Positions 9,365 through 18,503 of a stretch of DNA of 64,000 nt are shown here, piece after piece. The first letter of the stretch is position 1. Every line of letters starts with the position of its first letter. The DNA comes from Pseudomonas chlororaphis subsp. aurantiaca (GTDB taxonomy: Bacteria > Pseudomonadota > Gammaproteobacteria > Pseudomonadales > Pseudomonadaceae). The translations under genes and the position numbers were made by a program. The notes below the pieces were generated by a model, which was not told the origin of the DNA, ran no database searches, and saw only the letters and a list, made by a program, of their open reading frames with translations. The DNA lies in NCBI RefSeq assembly GCF_013466605.1, contig NZ_CP059162.1, positions 558,001-622,000 of the forward strand. The letters run 5' to 3'.

Positions 9365-9395
9365 GGCCGGCTTCCCCATGACAGGGAAGCCGGCC
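9365..9395. repeat. 12-bp perfect hairpin immediately 3' of aceF
   Basis: Arms 9365-9376 (GGCCGGCTTCCC) and 9384-9395 are exact complements around a 7-nt loop, starting 5 nt beyond the aceF stop codon. There is no T-run, so it is not a simple terminator. A role in protecting the 3' end of the message or slowing polymerase before the terminator is possible. Confidence 0.7.
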
Positions 9396-9400
9396 GGGTC

Positions 9401-11350
9401 TTACAGCAGGATGGTGCGGATATCCGCCAGCAGATCGCTCAGACGCTTGGTGAAGCGTGCGGCAGCGGCGCCATTGATCACACGGTGATCGTAGGACAGC
9501 GACAGCGGCAGCATCAGCTTCGGCTGGAAGGCTTTGCCGTCCCAGACGGGCTGGATGGTTGCCTTGGAAACGCCGAGGATCGCCACTTCCGGTGCGTTGA
9601 CGATCGGCGTGAAGCCGGTGCCGCCAATGTGACCGAGGCTGGAGATGGTGAAGCAGGCGCCCTGCATGTCGTCCGCCGAGAGCTTCTTGGTCCGGGCTTT
9701 CTCAGCCAGGGAAGCAGCTTCGGCAGCCAGTTGCAGCAGGCTCTTCTGGTCGACGTTCTTGATTACCGGTACCAGCAGGCCATCCGGGGTGTCGACCGCG
9801 AAGCCGATGTTCACGTACTTCTTGCGGATGATCGCTTTGCCGCTAGGCGCCAGCGAGCTGTTGAAGTCCGGCAGTTCCTTGAGCAGGTGTGCGCAGGATT
9901 TCAGCAGCAGCGGCAGGATGGTCAGCTTGACGCCGGCCTTCTCTGCAACGGCTTTCTGAGCGATCCGGAAGGCTTCCAGCTCGGTGATGTCGGCCGAGTC
10001 GAACTGGGTGACGTGAGGCACGTTCAGCCAGCTGCGATGCAGGTTCGATGCGCCAGCCTGCATCAGGCGGGTCATCGGCACTTCTTCGATCTCGCCGAAG
10101 CGGCTGAAGTCCACCACCGGAATCGGCGGGATGCCCGCGCCACCGGTTGCGCCGGCAGCTGCCGGAGCTTCCTTGGCCTTCTGCATCATGGCCTTGACGT
10201 AAACCTGCACATCTTCCTTCAGGATGCGACCGTGCGGGCCGCTCGGGCTCACCGCGCTCAGCTCGACGCCGAACTCGCGCGCCAGCTGGCGCACGGCAGG
10301 GCCGGCATGAACTTTCGCGCCCGGTTGGGCCGGGGCGGCAGCTGGCGCTGCAGCAGGTGCCGCTGCTGCAGCCGCAGGGGCGGCTTCAGGTTTGGCGGCA
10401 GCCGGGGCTGCGGCAGGCGCAGGGGCGGCCGCTGGGGCAGCGCCCTTGACCTTCAGCTTGAGGATCAGGTCGCCGGTGCCGACTTCGTCGTCCAGCTTGA
10501 TCGCAACGCTTTCCACGATGCCGGCGGCTGGCGATGGGATTTCCATGCTGGCCTTGTCGGACTCGAGGGTGATCAGCGACTGGTCGGCTTCAACGCTGTC
10601 GCCAGCCTTGACCAGGACTTCGATGATCTTGGCCTTGCCGGCCGAGCCGATGTCCGGAACGTGGATGTCCTGGACGCTGTCGGCCACCGGTGCGGCAGGT
10701 GCGGCAGCAGCCTGTGCCGGAGCAGCAGCGGCCGGAGCGGCGGCCTGGGCAGGCGCAGCGGCGGCAGGGGCAGCGCCCGTCACTTTCAGGGCCAGGATCA
10801 GGTCGCCGGTGCCGACTTCATCGTTGAGCTTGACGCTGATGCTCTCGACCACGCCCGCGGCTGGCGATGGGATTTCCATGCTGGCCTTGTCGGATTCGAG
10901 GGTGATCAGCGACTGGTCGGCCTCGACGGTGTCGCCGACCTTGACCTGGATCTCGATGATCTGGGCCTTGCCCGACGAACCGATATCCGGTACGTGGACC
11001 TGCTGGGTCGAAGCGGCGGCAGGTGCAGCGGCAGGTGCGGCAGGAGCCGGCGCTGCAGCTGGTTTTTCCTCGGCCTTGGCAGCCGGAGCGGCGGCCGCTG
11101 GCGCCGCGGCAGCGGCACCCTCGACTTCCAGTTCCAGCAGCTCGTCGCCTTCTTTCAGGCGATCGCCCAGCTTCACTTTCAGGCTCTTGATGACGCCGGC
11201 TTTGGGCGCCGGAACTTCCATGCTCGCCTTGTCCGATTCCAGCGTCAGGATGCTCTGGTCGGCTTCGATACGGTCGCCGACCTTCACAAACAGTTCGATT
11301 ACTTCACCTTCACCGCTGCCGATGTCAGGTACGCGAATGAGTTCGCTCAC
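9401..11350 (-). CDS. aceF: Pyruvate dehydrogenase E2, dihydrolipoyl acetyltransferase AceF (three lipoyl domains)
   Basis: A 649-residue core subunit of the pyruvate dehydrogenase complex that passes acetyl groups from lipoate to CoA. Three lipoyl domains each carry LESDKASM, with the lipoylated Lys at residues 41, 155 and 266, joined by Ala/Pro-rich flexible linkers. A peripheral subunit-binding domain (AVRQLAREFGVELSAV, about 345-380) and the catalytic domain with DHRVINGAAAARF near the C-terminus follow. The second and third lipoyl domains are nearly identical even at DNA level, suggesting recent duplication or gene conversion. From memory, P. aeruginosa AceF has two lipoyl domains and about 547 residues; E. 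coli has three. It starts 11 nt after aceE. Confidence 0.96.
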   Translation of the reverse strand: MSELIRVPDIGSGEGEVIELFVKVGDRIEADQSILTLESDKASMEVPAPKAGVIKSLKVKLGDRLKEGDELLELEVEGAAAAAPAAAAPAAKAEEKPAAAPAPAAPAAAPAAASTQQVHVPDIGSSGKAQIIEIQVKVGDTVEADQSLITLESDKASMEIPSPAAGVVESISVKLNDEVGTGDLILALKVTGAAPAAAAPAQAAAPAAAAPAQAAAAPAAPVADSVQDIHVPDIGSAGKAKIIEVLVKAGDSVEADQSLITLESDKASMEIPSPAAGIVESVAIKLDDEVGTGDLILKLKVKGAAPAAAPAPAAAPAAAKPEAAPAAAAAAPAAAPAAAPAQPGAKVHAGPAVRQLAREFGVELSAVSPSGPHGRILKEDVQVYVKAMMQKAKEAPAAAGATGGAGIPPIPVVDFSRFGEIEEVPMTRLMQAGASNLHRSWLNVPHVTQFDSADITELEAFRIAQKAVAEKAGVKLTILPLLLKSCAHLLKELPDFNSSLAPSGKAIIRKKYVNIGFAVDTPDGLLVPVIKNVDQKSLLQLAAEAASLAEKARTKKLSADDMQGACFTISSLGHIGGTGFTPIVNAPEVAILGVSKATIQPVWDGKAFQPKLMLPLSLSYDHRVINGAAAARFTKRLSDLLADIRTILL

Positions 11351-11361
11351 AAAAAATCTCC

Positions 11362-14007
11362 TCAGCAGTCCAGTGGGTTGCGTTTTTCCGGGTTGATGCC
11401 GAACTTGGTGATGGCCTCGGCCACGACCTTAGGTTCGATGTCACCACGGTCAGCCAAGGCTTCCAGGGCTGCCAACACCACGAAATGACGGTCGACTTCG
11501 AAGAAGTGACGCAGCTTCTTGCGGCTGTCACTGCGTCCGAAACCGTCGGTGCCCAGGACTTTGAATTCCTTGGACGGGACCCACTGACGAATCTGTTCGG
11601 CGAACAGCTTCATGTAGTCGGTAGAGGCGATGACCGGACCTTTACGGCCGCTCAGGCACTCTTCGACATAGCTCAGCTCAGGCTTCTGGCCCGGGTGCAG
11701 ACGGTTGCTGCGCTCGACTGCCAGGCCGTCGCGACGCAGTTCGTTGAAGCTGGTAACGCTCCATACGTCCGCGCCCACGTTGAATTCTTCGCGCAGGATC
11801 TTCGCCGCTTCACGGACTTCGCGCAGGATGGTGCCGGAGCCCATCAGCTGTACGTGGTGCGCCGCTTCGCGGGTGTCTTCCTCGAGCAGGTACATGCCCT
11901 TGATGATGCCTTCCTCGACACCGGCCGGCATGGCTGGCTGCTGGTAGGACTCGTTCATCACGGTGATGTAGTAGAAGACGTCCTGCTGCTCTTCGGTCAT
12001 CTGGCGCATGCCTTCACGGATGATCACCGCGAGTTCATAGCCATAGGTCGGGTCGAAGGTACGGCAGTTCGGGATGGTGCCCGCCAGCATGTGGCTGTGA
12101 CCGTCTTCGTGCTGCAGGCCTTCACCGTTGAGGGTGGTACGGCCGGCGGTACCGCCGATCAGGAAGCCGCGGGTACGGCTGTCGCCAGCGGCCCAGGCCA
12201 GGTCGCCGATACGCTGGAAGCCGAACATCGAATAGAAGATGTAGAACGGCAGCATCGGCTGGTTGTGGCTGGAGTACGAGGTACCGGCAGCGATGAAGGA
12301 ACTCATGGCGCCCGCTTCGTTGATGCCTTCCTCGAGGATCTGGCCCTTCTTGTCTTCGCGGTAGAACATCACCTGGTCTTTATCGACGGGCTCGTAGAGC
12401 TGGCCGACGGACGAGTAGATGCCCAACTGACGGAACATGCCTTCCATACCGAAGGTACGGGCTTCGTCCGGGATGATCGGGACGATGCGCTGGCCGATTT
12501 CCTTGTCCTTGACCAGTTGCGCGAGGATCCGCACGAAGGCCATGGTGGTGGAGATTTCGCGGTCGCCCGAACCGTCGAGGATAGCCTTGAGGGTTTCCAA
12601 TGGCGGGGTCGGAATGTTGAAGCTCTTGGCGCGACGCTGTGGCACGAAACCACCCAGTGCGGCACGACGCTCGCTCAGGTAGCGGGCTTCGGCACTGCCT
12701 TCTTCCGGTCGGAAGAACGGCAGGTTTTCGATTTCTTCGTCCTTGACCGGAATGTCGAAGCGGTCGCGGAACAACTTCAGGCTGTCGACATCGACTTTCT
12801 TGGTGTTGTGCGCGGTGTTCTTCGCTTCGCCGGCGCCGGTGCCATAACCCTTGATGGTCTTGGCCAGGATGACGGTCGGTTGATCTTTGTGGTTGACCGC
12901 TTCGTGGTAGGCCGCATAGACCTTGTACGGGTCGTGGCCGCCACGGTTGAGTTTCCAGATTTCGTCGTCGGACAGGTCTTCGACCATCGCCTTGAGTTCA
13001 GGCGTGTTGAAGAAGTGCTCACGTACGAAGGCGCCGTCTTTGGCCTTGTAGTTCTGGTACTCGCCGTCGATGACTTCGTCCATGCGGCGTTGCAGGATAC
13101 CGTGGGTGTCCTTGGCCAGCAGCGGGTCCCAGAAACGGCCCCAGATGACCTTGTTCACATTCCACTGGGCGCCACGGAACACGCCTTCGAGTTCTTGGAT
13201 GATCTTGCCGTTGCCGCGAACCGGGCCGTCGAGGCGCTGCAGGTTGCAGTTGATGACGAAGATCAGGTTGTCCAGCTTCTCGCGGCCGGCCAGGGAGATC
13301 GCGCCCAGGGATTCCGGCTCGTCGCACTCGCCGTCGCCCATGAAGCACCAGACTTTCTGCTTGCCTGGCTGGATGAAGCCGCGGGCTTCCAGGTACTTCA
13401 TGAAGCGCGCCTGGTAGATCGCCTGGATCGGACCCAGACCCATGGATACGGTCGGGAACTGCCAGAAGTCAGGCATCAGCCATGGGTGCGGGTAGGAGGA
13501 CAGGCCGTTGCCGTCCACTTCCTGGCGGAAGTTGTTCATCTGGTCTTCGCTGATGCGGCCTTCCATGAAAGCGCGAGCGTAGACGCCAGGGGAGGCGTGG
13601 CCCTGGAAGTAGATCAGGTCGCCGCCATGTTCTTCGGTTGGCGCCTGGAAGAAGTAGTTGAAGCCGATGTCATACAGAGTCGCACTGGAGGCGAAGCTGG
13701 AGATGTGACCGCCCAGGTCAGAATCTTTCAGGTTCGTACGCATGACCATGGCCAACGCGTTCCAACGTACCAGCGAGCGAATGCGGCGTTCCATGAACAG
13801 GTCGCCAGGCATGCGTGCTTCGTGGGTGACGGGAATCGTGTTGCGGTACGGCGTGGTGATGGCGTAGGGCAGTTGCGAGCCGCTGCGGGTCGCGAGTTCG
13901 CCCATACGGGTCATCAGGTAGTGAGCACGGTCTTCGCCTTCTTTGTCGAGAACCGATTCCAGGGCGTCCAGCCATTCCTGGGTTTCGACGGGATCGAGGT
14001 CTTGCAT
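11362..14007 (-). CDS. aceE: Pyruvate dehydrogenase E1 component AceE (homodimeric type)
   Basis: An 881-residue thiamine-diphosphate enzyme that decarboxylates pyruvate and acetylates the E2 lipoyl group. The start at MQDLDPVETQEWLDALESV was chosen because it gives the normal family length and has a GGAG ribosome site 7 nt upstream. The reading frame stays open 91 codons further, but that part contains the upstream palindromes and no family sequence. The ThDP-binding motif begins GDGECDEPESLGAISLAG, and the substrate-site region HSHMLAGTIPNC is readable. It is first gene of the aceEF operon and divergent from glnE. Confidence 0.96.
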   Translation of the reverse strand: MQDLDPVETQEWLDALESVLDKEGEDRAHYLMTRMGELATRSGSQLPYAITTPYRNTIPVTHEARMPGDLFMERRIRSLVRWNALAMVMRTNLKDSDLGGHISSFASSATLYDIGFNYFFQAPTEEHGGDLIYFQGHASPGVYARAFMEGRISEDQMNNFRQEVDGNGLSSYPHPWLMPDFWQFPTVSMGLGPIQAIYQARFMKYLEARGFIQPGKQKVWCFMGDGECDEPESLGAISLAGREKLDNLIFVINCNLQRLDGPVRGNGKIIQELEGVFRGAQWNVNKVIWGRFWDPLLAKDTHGILQRRMDEVIDGEYQNYKAKDGAFVREHFFNTPELKAMVEDLSDDEIWKLNRGGHDPYKVYAAYHEAVNHKDQPTVILAKTIKGYGTGAGEAKNTAHNTKKVDVDSLKLFRDRFDIPVKDEEIENLPFFRPEEGSAEARYLSERRAALGGFVPQRRAKSFNIPTPPLETLKAILDGSGDREISTTMAFVRILAQLVKDKEIGQRIVPIIPDEARTFGMEGMFRQLGIYSSVGQLYEPVDKDQVMFYREDKKGQILEEGINEAGAMSSFIAAGTSYSSHNQPMLPFYIFYSMFGFQRIGDLAWAAGDSRTRGFLIGGTAGRTTLNGEGLQHEDGHSHMLAGTIPNCRTFDPTYGYELAVIIREGMRQMTEEQQDVFYYITVMNESYQQPAMPAGVEEGIIKGMYLLEEDTREAAHHVQLMGSGTILREVREAAKILREEFNVGADVWSVTSFNELRRDGLAVERSNRLHPGQKPELSYVEECLSGRKGPVIASTDYMKLFAEQIRQWVPSKEFKVLGTDGFGRSDSRKKLRHFFEVDRHFVVLAALEALADRGDIEPKVVAEAITKFGINPEKRNPLDC

Positions 14008-14115
14008 GGCTTGCTCCAGGGCGGAAAGGCTTCCAGAATCGGTTGCCTGAGTTTGCGACTGGCCTTGTGGGCAGACGATAAAATTCTTGGATTGCCGGAG
14101 GTTGATACGGCGGCG

Positions 14116-14182
14116 TGTAGTTTTACTACAAATCGTCGGCCATTTCAGCCTTTCGAATGTATAGACGAGTAGTAAAACTACA
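14116..14182. promoter_or_regulatory. Twin palindromic operator candidates upstream of aceE
   Basis: TGTAGTTTTACTACA at 14116-14130 and AGTAGTAAAACTACA at 14168-14182 share the same palindromic core GTAGT-N3-ACTAC. Their centres are 52 bp apart, close to five DNA helical turns, and lie about 115 and 170 bp upstream of the aceE start. This is what is expected for a dimeric repressor that can bridge two sites. The sequence is not the E. coli PdhR box as I know it (AATTGGTnnnACCAATT). The rest of the 381-bp aceE-glnE gap (14008-14388) shows no gene. Confidence 0.7.
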
Positions 14183-14388
14183 GAAGATTGGCTTGTGGCC
14201 TCCTGCTGCGTTGTGAGAATAATCGTTACTGTGGGTCGATTTCCAACACCAATGGGTAAGAGTTTGATGCTGGCTGCCAAAATAATAAAAATTTCAGCTA
14301 TTTCTAACTTTTGTTCGACAGTCCTTCAAGGGCCGCGCCCGCAGAATTTGCCCCGACCGCCCCTTTCTACGCCGATCAAGGATAGCCC

Positions 14389-17328
14389 ATGAGCCTGCCC
14401 GCGCTTGCCGAACTCCCAGCGATTCTCCTGCCTTTTGTCAGCCGTGCGGAGCAGTCGTTCCGTAGCGCCGTGGCGACCCTGGACGACGATCATGGGCTCG
14501 CCGCCTGGACCCCCGAACGCTGGGCCGAGTTCGCCCGGGTGAGCGCCGCCAGCGACTTCTTCATTGAACAGAGCCTTCGTGACCCTTTGATGTTGCTGGA
14601 GCTGGTGCGTGGCGGCGAACTCGACCGCGGTTTCGGCCCGGGCGAGCTGTGCGCGCAGATCGCCGTGGCGGTGCAGCAGGCCACCAGCGAAGACGAACTG
14701 GGGCGGGTACTGCGGCGTCAGCGCAATCGTCATCAGGTGCGGATCATCTGGCGCGACCTGACGCGCCAGGCGGACCTGGTGCAGACCTGCCGCGACCTGT
14801 CGGACATGGCCGACGCCTGCATCGACCAGGCCTATCAATGGTTGTACCTGCGCCACTGCGAGCAGTTCGGTGTTCCCACCGGCCGACGCAGCGGCGAGCC
14901 GCAGCAGATGGTCATCCTTGGCATGGGCAAGCTGGGCGCCGTCGAGCTGAACCTGTCGTCCGACATCGACCTGATCTTCGCCTACCCCGAAGGCGGGGAA
15001 ACCGTGGGCGTGAAGCGCGCGCTGGATAACCAGGAATTTTTCATCCGCCTGGGGCAGCGCCTGATCAAGGCGCTGGACCCGATGACCGTCGACGGCTTCG
15101 TGTTCCGCGTCGATATGCGCCTGCGACCCTACGGTTCGGCGGGCGCCTTGGTGCTGAGCTTCAATGCGCTGGAGCAGTACTACCAGGATCAGGGTCGCGA
15201 CTGGGAACGCTACGCGATGATCAAGGCGCGGGTGGTGGCGGGCGACCAGGTCGCCGGCGCGCAGTTGCTCGACTTGCTGCGGCCTTTTGTCTACCGGCGT
15301 TACCTGGATTTCTCGGCGATCGAAGCGCTGCGCACCATGAAGCAGTTGATCCAGCAGGAAGTGCGGCGCAAGGGCATGGCCGACAATATCAAGCTGGGCT
15401 CCGGCGGGATCCGCGAAGTCGAGTTCATCGCCCAGGCTTTCCAGCTGATTCACGGCGGGCGCGACCTGAGCCTGCAGCAGCGTCCTCTATTAAAGGTGCT
15501 GACCACTCTGGAGGGGCAGGGTTACCTGCCGCCCGCGGTGATCGCCGAACTGCGTGAAGGTTACGAATTCCTGCGTTACACCGAACACGCGATCCAGGCG
15601 ATCGCTGACTGGCAGACGCAGATGCTGCCGGACAATCCACGGGACCAGGCGCGCATTGCCTACATGCTGGGTTTTGCCGACTGGGCGGCGTTCCATGAGC
15701 GCCTGATGTATTGGCGCGGTCGGGTGGAGTGGCATTTCCGCCAGGTGATCGCCGACCCGGATGAGGACGAAGGCAACGAGTGCGAAGTGGTGGTCGGTGG
15801 CGAATGGCTGCCGCTGTGGGAAGAAGCCCAGGACGAAGAAGCCGCCTGCCGGCAGCTGCAGGAAGGCGGTTTCAATGACGCACCCAAGGCGCTCAGGGCG
15901 CTGGCCGGCCTGCGTGGCAGCCCGCAATTGCGAGCCATGCAGCGTTTGGGGCGCGAGCGTCTCGATGCTTTTATTCCGCGCCTTTTGGCCCAGGCGGTGG
16001 AGCACGCCGATCCGGACCTGGTGCTGGAGCGCGTGTTGCCGCTGGTCGAGGCGGTGGCGCGGCGTTCCGCTTACCTGGTGCTACTTACCGAGAATCCCGG
16101 GGCCTTGCGTCGCCTGCTGACCCTGTGTGCCGCCAGCCCGTGGATCGCCGAGCAGATCACCCGCTTCCCGCTGCTGCTCGACGAGCTGCTCAACGAAGGC
16201 CGGCTGTTCAAGCCGCCATTGGCGCCGGAGCTGGCCGCCGAGTTGCGCGAGCGTCTGACACGTATCCCCGAGGACGATCTGGAACAGCAGATGGAGGCGC
16301 TGCGTCACTTCAAGCTGGCCCATCGCCTGCGGGTTGCGGCTTCGGAAATCGCCGGCAGCCTGCCCTTGATGAAAGTCAGCGATTACCTGACCTGGCTGGC
16401 CGAGGCGATCCTCGAGCAGGTGCTGGCCCTGGCCTGGCGCCAGACCGTGGCCAAATACGGCGCTCCGCAGCGCGCCGATGGCACCTTGTGCGATCCCGGC
16501 TTCATTATTGTCGGTTATGGGAAAGTCGGTGGCCTGGAACTCGGGCATGGTTCCGACCTGGACCTGGTGTTTATCCATGACGGCGATCCGCAGGCGGAAA
16601 CCGATGGCCCGAAACCGATCGACGGCGCGCAGTTCTTCACCCGCCTGGGCCAGCGGATCATTCACCTGCTGACCACCCAGACCAACTCTGGCCAGCTGTA
16701 CGAAGTGGACATGCGCCTGCGGCCGTCCGGGGCGTCGGGCTTGCTGGTGAGTTCGCTGGGGGCCTTCGCCCGTTATCAGGAGAACGAAGCCTGGACCTGG
16801 GAGCATCAGGCACTGGTGCGCGCCCGGGTGCTGGTGGGGAGCCAGGATGTCGGCCAGGCCTTCGAGAAAGTGCGGGCGGCGGTGCTGGGGCGTGCCCGTG
16901 ACTTGCCCAAGTTGCAGCAGGAGGTCAGCGAGATGCGGGCCAAGATGCGCGACAATCTGGGGACCAAGGCGACGGCCGCCGGAACCGCGGCAAATGCCTT
17001 CGAGGCCGCGGCGCCGTTCGACCTCAAGCAGGACGCCGGAGGTATCGTCGACATCGAATTTATGGTGCAATACGCGGCCCTGGCGTGGTCGCAAGAGCAC
17101 CCGTCATTGCTGCGTTACACCGACAATATCCGCATTCTGGAAGGTCTGGAGGAAGTCGGGCTGATGCCCGCGACCGATGCCAGTCTACTGCGCGAGGTCT
17201 ACAAGGCCTACCGTTCCGCGGCTCACCGCCAGGCCTTGCAGAACGAGGCCGGGGTCATCGCCGGCGACCAGTTCGCCAGCGAGCGACGGGAGGTATTGCG
17301 GATTTGGCGCGAGCTGGGGCTAAGCTAG
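14389..17328 (+). CDS. glnE: Glutamine synthetase adenylyltransferase / deadenylase GlnE
   Basis: A 979-residue bifunctional enzyme that adenylylates and deadenylylates glutamine synthetase in response to PII and glutamine. Two nucleotidyltransferase domains are visible: GMGKLGAVELNLSSDIDLIF (about residues 180-200) for deadenylylation and GYGKVGGLELGHGSDLDLVF (about 705-725) for adenylylation, both with the DxD metal motif. The helical linker and C-terminal PII-interaction region are full length. It is divergent from aceE and followed by a hairpin and then waaF. Confidence 0.96.
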   Translation: MSLPALAELPAILLPFVSRAEQSFRSAVATLDDDHGLAAWTPERWAEFARVSAASDFFIEQSLRDPLMLLELVRGGELDRGFGPGELCAQIAVAVQQATSEDELGRVLRRQRNRHQVRIIWRDLTRQADLVQTCRDLSDMADACIDQAYQWLYLRHCEQFGVPTGRRSGEPQQMVILGMGKLGAVELNLSSDIDLIFAYPEGGETVGVKRALDNQEFFIRLGQRLIKALDPMTVDGFVFRVDMRLRPYGSAGALVLSFNALEQYYQDQGRDWERYAMIKARVVAGDQVAGAQLLDLLRPFVYRRYLDFSAIEALRTMKQLIQQEVRRKGMADNIKLGSGGIREVEFIAQAFQLIHGGRDLSLQQRPLLKVLTTLEGQGYLPPAVIAELREGYEFLRYTEHAIQAIADWQTQMLPDNPRDQARIAYMLGFADWAAFHERLMYWRGRVEWHFRQVIADPDEDEGNECEVVVGGEWLPLWEEAQDEEAACRQLQEGGFNDAPKALRALAGLRGSPQLRAMQRLGRERLDAFIPRLLAQAVEHADPDLVLERVLPLVEAVARRSAYLVLLTENPGALRRLLTLCAASPWIAEQITRFPLLLDELLNEGRLFKPPLAPELAAELRERLTRIPEDDLEQQMEALRHFKLAHRLRVAASEIAGSLPLMKVSDYLTWLAEAILEQVLALAWRQTVAKYGAPQRADGTLCDPGFIIVGYGKVGGLELGHGSDLDLVFIHDGDPQAETDGPKPIDGAQFFTRLGQRIIHLLTTQTNSGQLYEVDMRLRPSGASGLLVSSLGAFARYQENEAWTWEHQALVRARVLVGSQDVGQAFEKVRAAVLGRARDLPKLQQEVSEMRAKMRDNLGTKATAAGTAANAFEAAAPFDLKQDAGGIVDIEFMVQYAALAWSQEHPSLLRYTDNIRILEGLEEVGLMPATDASLLREVYKAYRSAAHRQALQNEAGVIAGDQFASERREVLRIWRELGLS

Positions 17329-17428
17329 GCAGCGTGCGCTGCGTTGCCACAAATGTATCCGGCGAGCCATGTTGCGGCTCGTCCACAATGAGCTGGCGGT
17401 GAATGCCGCAGGGCTGGATTCTCGAGGC

Positions 17429-17459
17429 GGGGAGGCGTAAGCCTCCCCGGTTCGTTTTT
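17429..17459 (+). terminator. Terminator between glnE and waaF
   Basis: GGGGAGGC-GTAA-GCCTCCCC hairpin followed after GGTTCG by TTTTT. It ends 9 nt before the waaF start, so it either terminates glnE transcription or acts as a leader hairpin for waaF. Confidence 0.7.
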
Positions 17460-17468
17460 GGAAACCAC

Positions 17469-18503
17469 ATGAATATTCTGATCGTTGGGCCCAGTTGGGT
17501 CGGTGACATGGTGATGGCGCAGACACTCTTCCAGTGTCTGAAGCAGCGCCATCCTCAGTGCGAGATCGACGTGCTGGCCCCCGAGTGGAGCCGGCCGATC
17601 CTGGAGCGCATGCCGCAAGTGCGGCGGGCCTTGAGCTTCCCGCTCGGCCACGGCGTGCTGGAACTGGCGACCCGCCGGCGCATCGGCAAATCCCTGGCCG
17701 GCCAGTACGACCAGGCCATCCTGCTGCCCAACTCGCTGAAGTCGGCGCTGGTGCCGTTCTTTGCCGGCATCGCGCAACGTACCGGCTGGCGCGGCGAGTT
17801 CCGCTACGGCCTGCTCAACGACGTGCGCACGCTGGACAAAGAACGTTATCCGCTGATGATCGAGCGCTTCATGGCGCTGGCTTACGAGCCGGGCACCGAG
17901 CTGCCCAAGCCGTATCCACGTCCCGACCTGCAGATCGACCCGGCCAGCCGCGAAGCGGCGCTGGCCAAGTTCGGCCTGACCCTGGACCGACCGGTGCTGG
18001 CGCTGTGTCCGGGAGCCGAGTTTGGCGAGGCCAAGCGCTGGCCGTCCGAGCATTACGCCAAGGTCGCCGAGCTGAAGATCCGCGAGGGTTGGCAGGTCTG
18101 GCTGTTCGGTTCGAAGAACGATCACGTGGTCGGCGAAGACATTCGCGCCCGGCTGATTCCGGGACTGCGCGAAGAGTCGGTCAACCTCTGCGGCGGTACC
18201 TCCCTGGCCGAGGCCATCGACTTGCTGTCCTGCGCCGATTCCGTGGTGTCCAACGACTCCGGGCTGATGCACGTGGCGGCGGCGCTGAATCGCCCGCTGG
18301 TGGCGGTGTATGGCTCGACGTCGCCGGGTTTCACCCCGCCGCTGGCCGACCAGGTCGAAGTCGTGCGCCTGGGCATCGAGTGCAGCCCGTGCTTCGATCG
18401 CACCTGCCGCTTTGGCCATTACAACTGCCTGCGCCAGCTGCTGCCAGACTCGGTGGACCAGGCCTTGCAGCGGTTGCAGGGCACCGCAGTCGAGGTTCGG
18501 TAA
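17469..18503 (+). CDS. waaF: ADP-heptose:LPS heptosyltransferase II WaaF
   Basis: A 344-residue GT9 family enzyme that adds the second L-glycero-D-manno-heptose to the inner core. The start MNILIVGPSWVGDMVMAQTL is the family N-terminus, placed after 22 codons of non-homologous open frame. The acceptor-side GPSWVGDMVMA and the nucleotide-sugar segment NDSGLMHVAAALNRPLVAVYGSTSP are typical. The stop codon is immediately followed by the GTG start of waaC, so the two are likely coupled. It is the first gene of the LPS core operon in this window. Confidence 0.95.
   Translation: MNILIVGPSWVGDMVMAQTLFQCLKQRHPQCEIDVLAPEWSRPILERMPQVRRALSFPLGHGVLELATRRRIGKSLAGQYDQAILLPNSLKSALVPFFAGIAQRTGWRGEFRYGLLNDVRTLDKERYPLMIERFMALAYEPGTELPKPYPRPDLQIDPASREAALAKFGLTLDRPVLALCPGAEFGEAKRWPSEHYAKVAELKIREGWQVWLFGSKNDHVVGEDIRARLIPGLREESVNLCGGTSLAEAIDLLSCADSVVSNDSGLMHVAAALNRPLVAVYGSTSPGFTPPLADQVEVVRLGIECSPCFDRTCRFGHYNCLRQLLPDSVDQALQRLQGTAVEVR

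Larger units (their letters stand above)
9092..9400. other. Intergenic region between aceF and dipA
   Basis: The 309-bp gap between the aceF stop and the dipA start, both on the minus strand, contains no plausible gene. It holds two hairpins close to aceF (see the separate entries). The remaining roughly 200 bp next to dipA is comparatively AT-rich around 9200-9275 and is the likely place for a dipA promoter, but I could not assign -35/-10 boxes with confidence. Confidence 0.6.

Noticed and set aside
10300..11120. GCC/GCA-rich repeats in aceF as a possible minisatellite or CRISPR-like array
   Set aside because: They encode the Ala/Pro-rich flexible linkers between lipoyl domains and have no regular repeat-spacer pattern.
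9284..14172. Long plus-strand open frames (734 and 895 codons) opposite aceF and aceE
   Set aside because: Shadows of the strongly biased aceEF genes. The repeated Ala/Gly-rich product mirrors the lipoyl linkers of AceF.
14008..14280. A 91-codon N-terminal extension of AceE
   Set aside because: It has no family similarity, contains the palindromic operators, and the internal ATG has a proper ribosome site and gives the normal 881-residue length.
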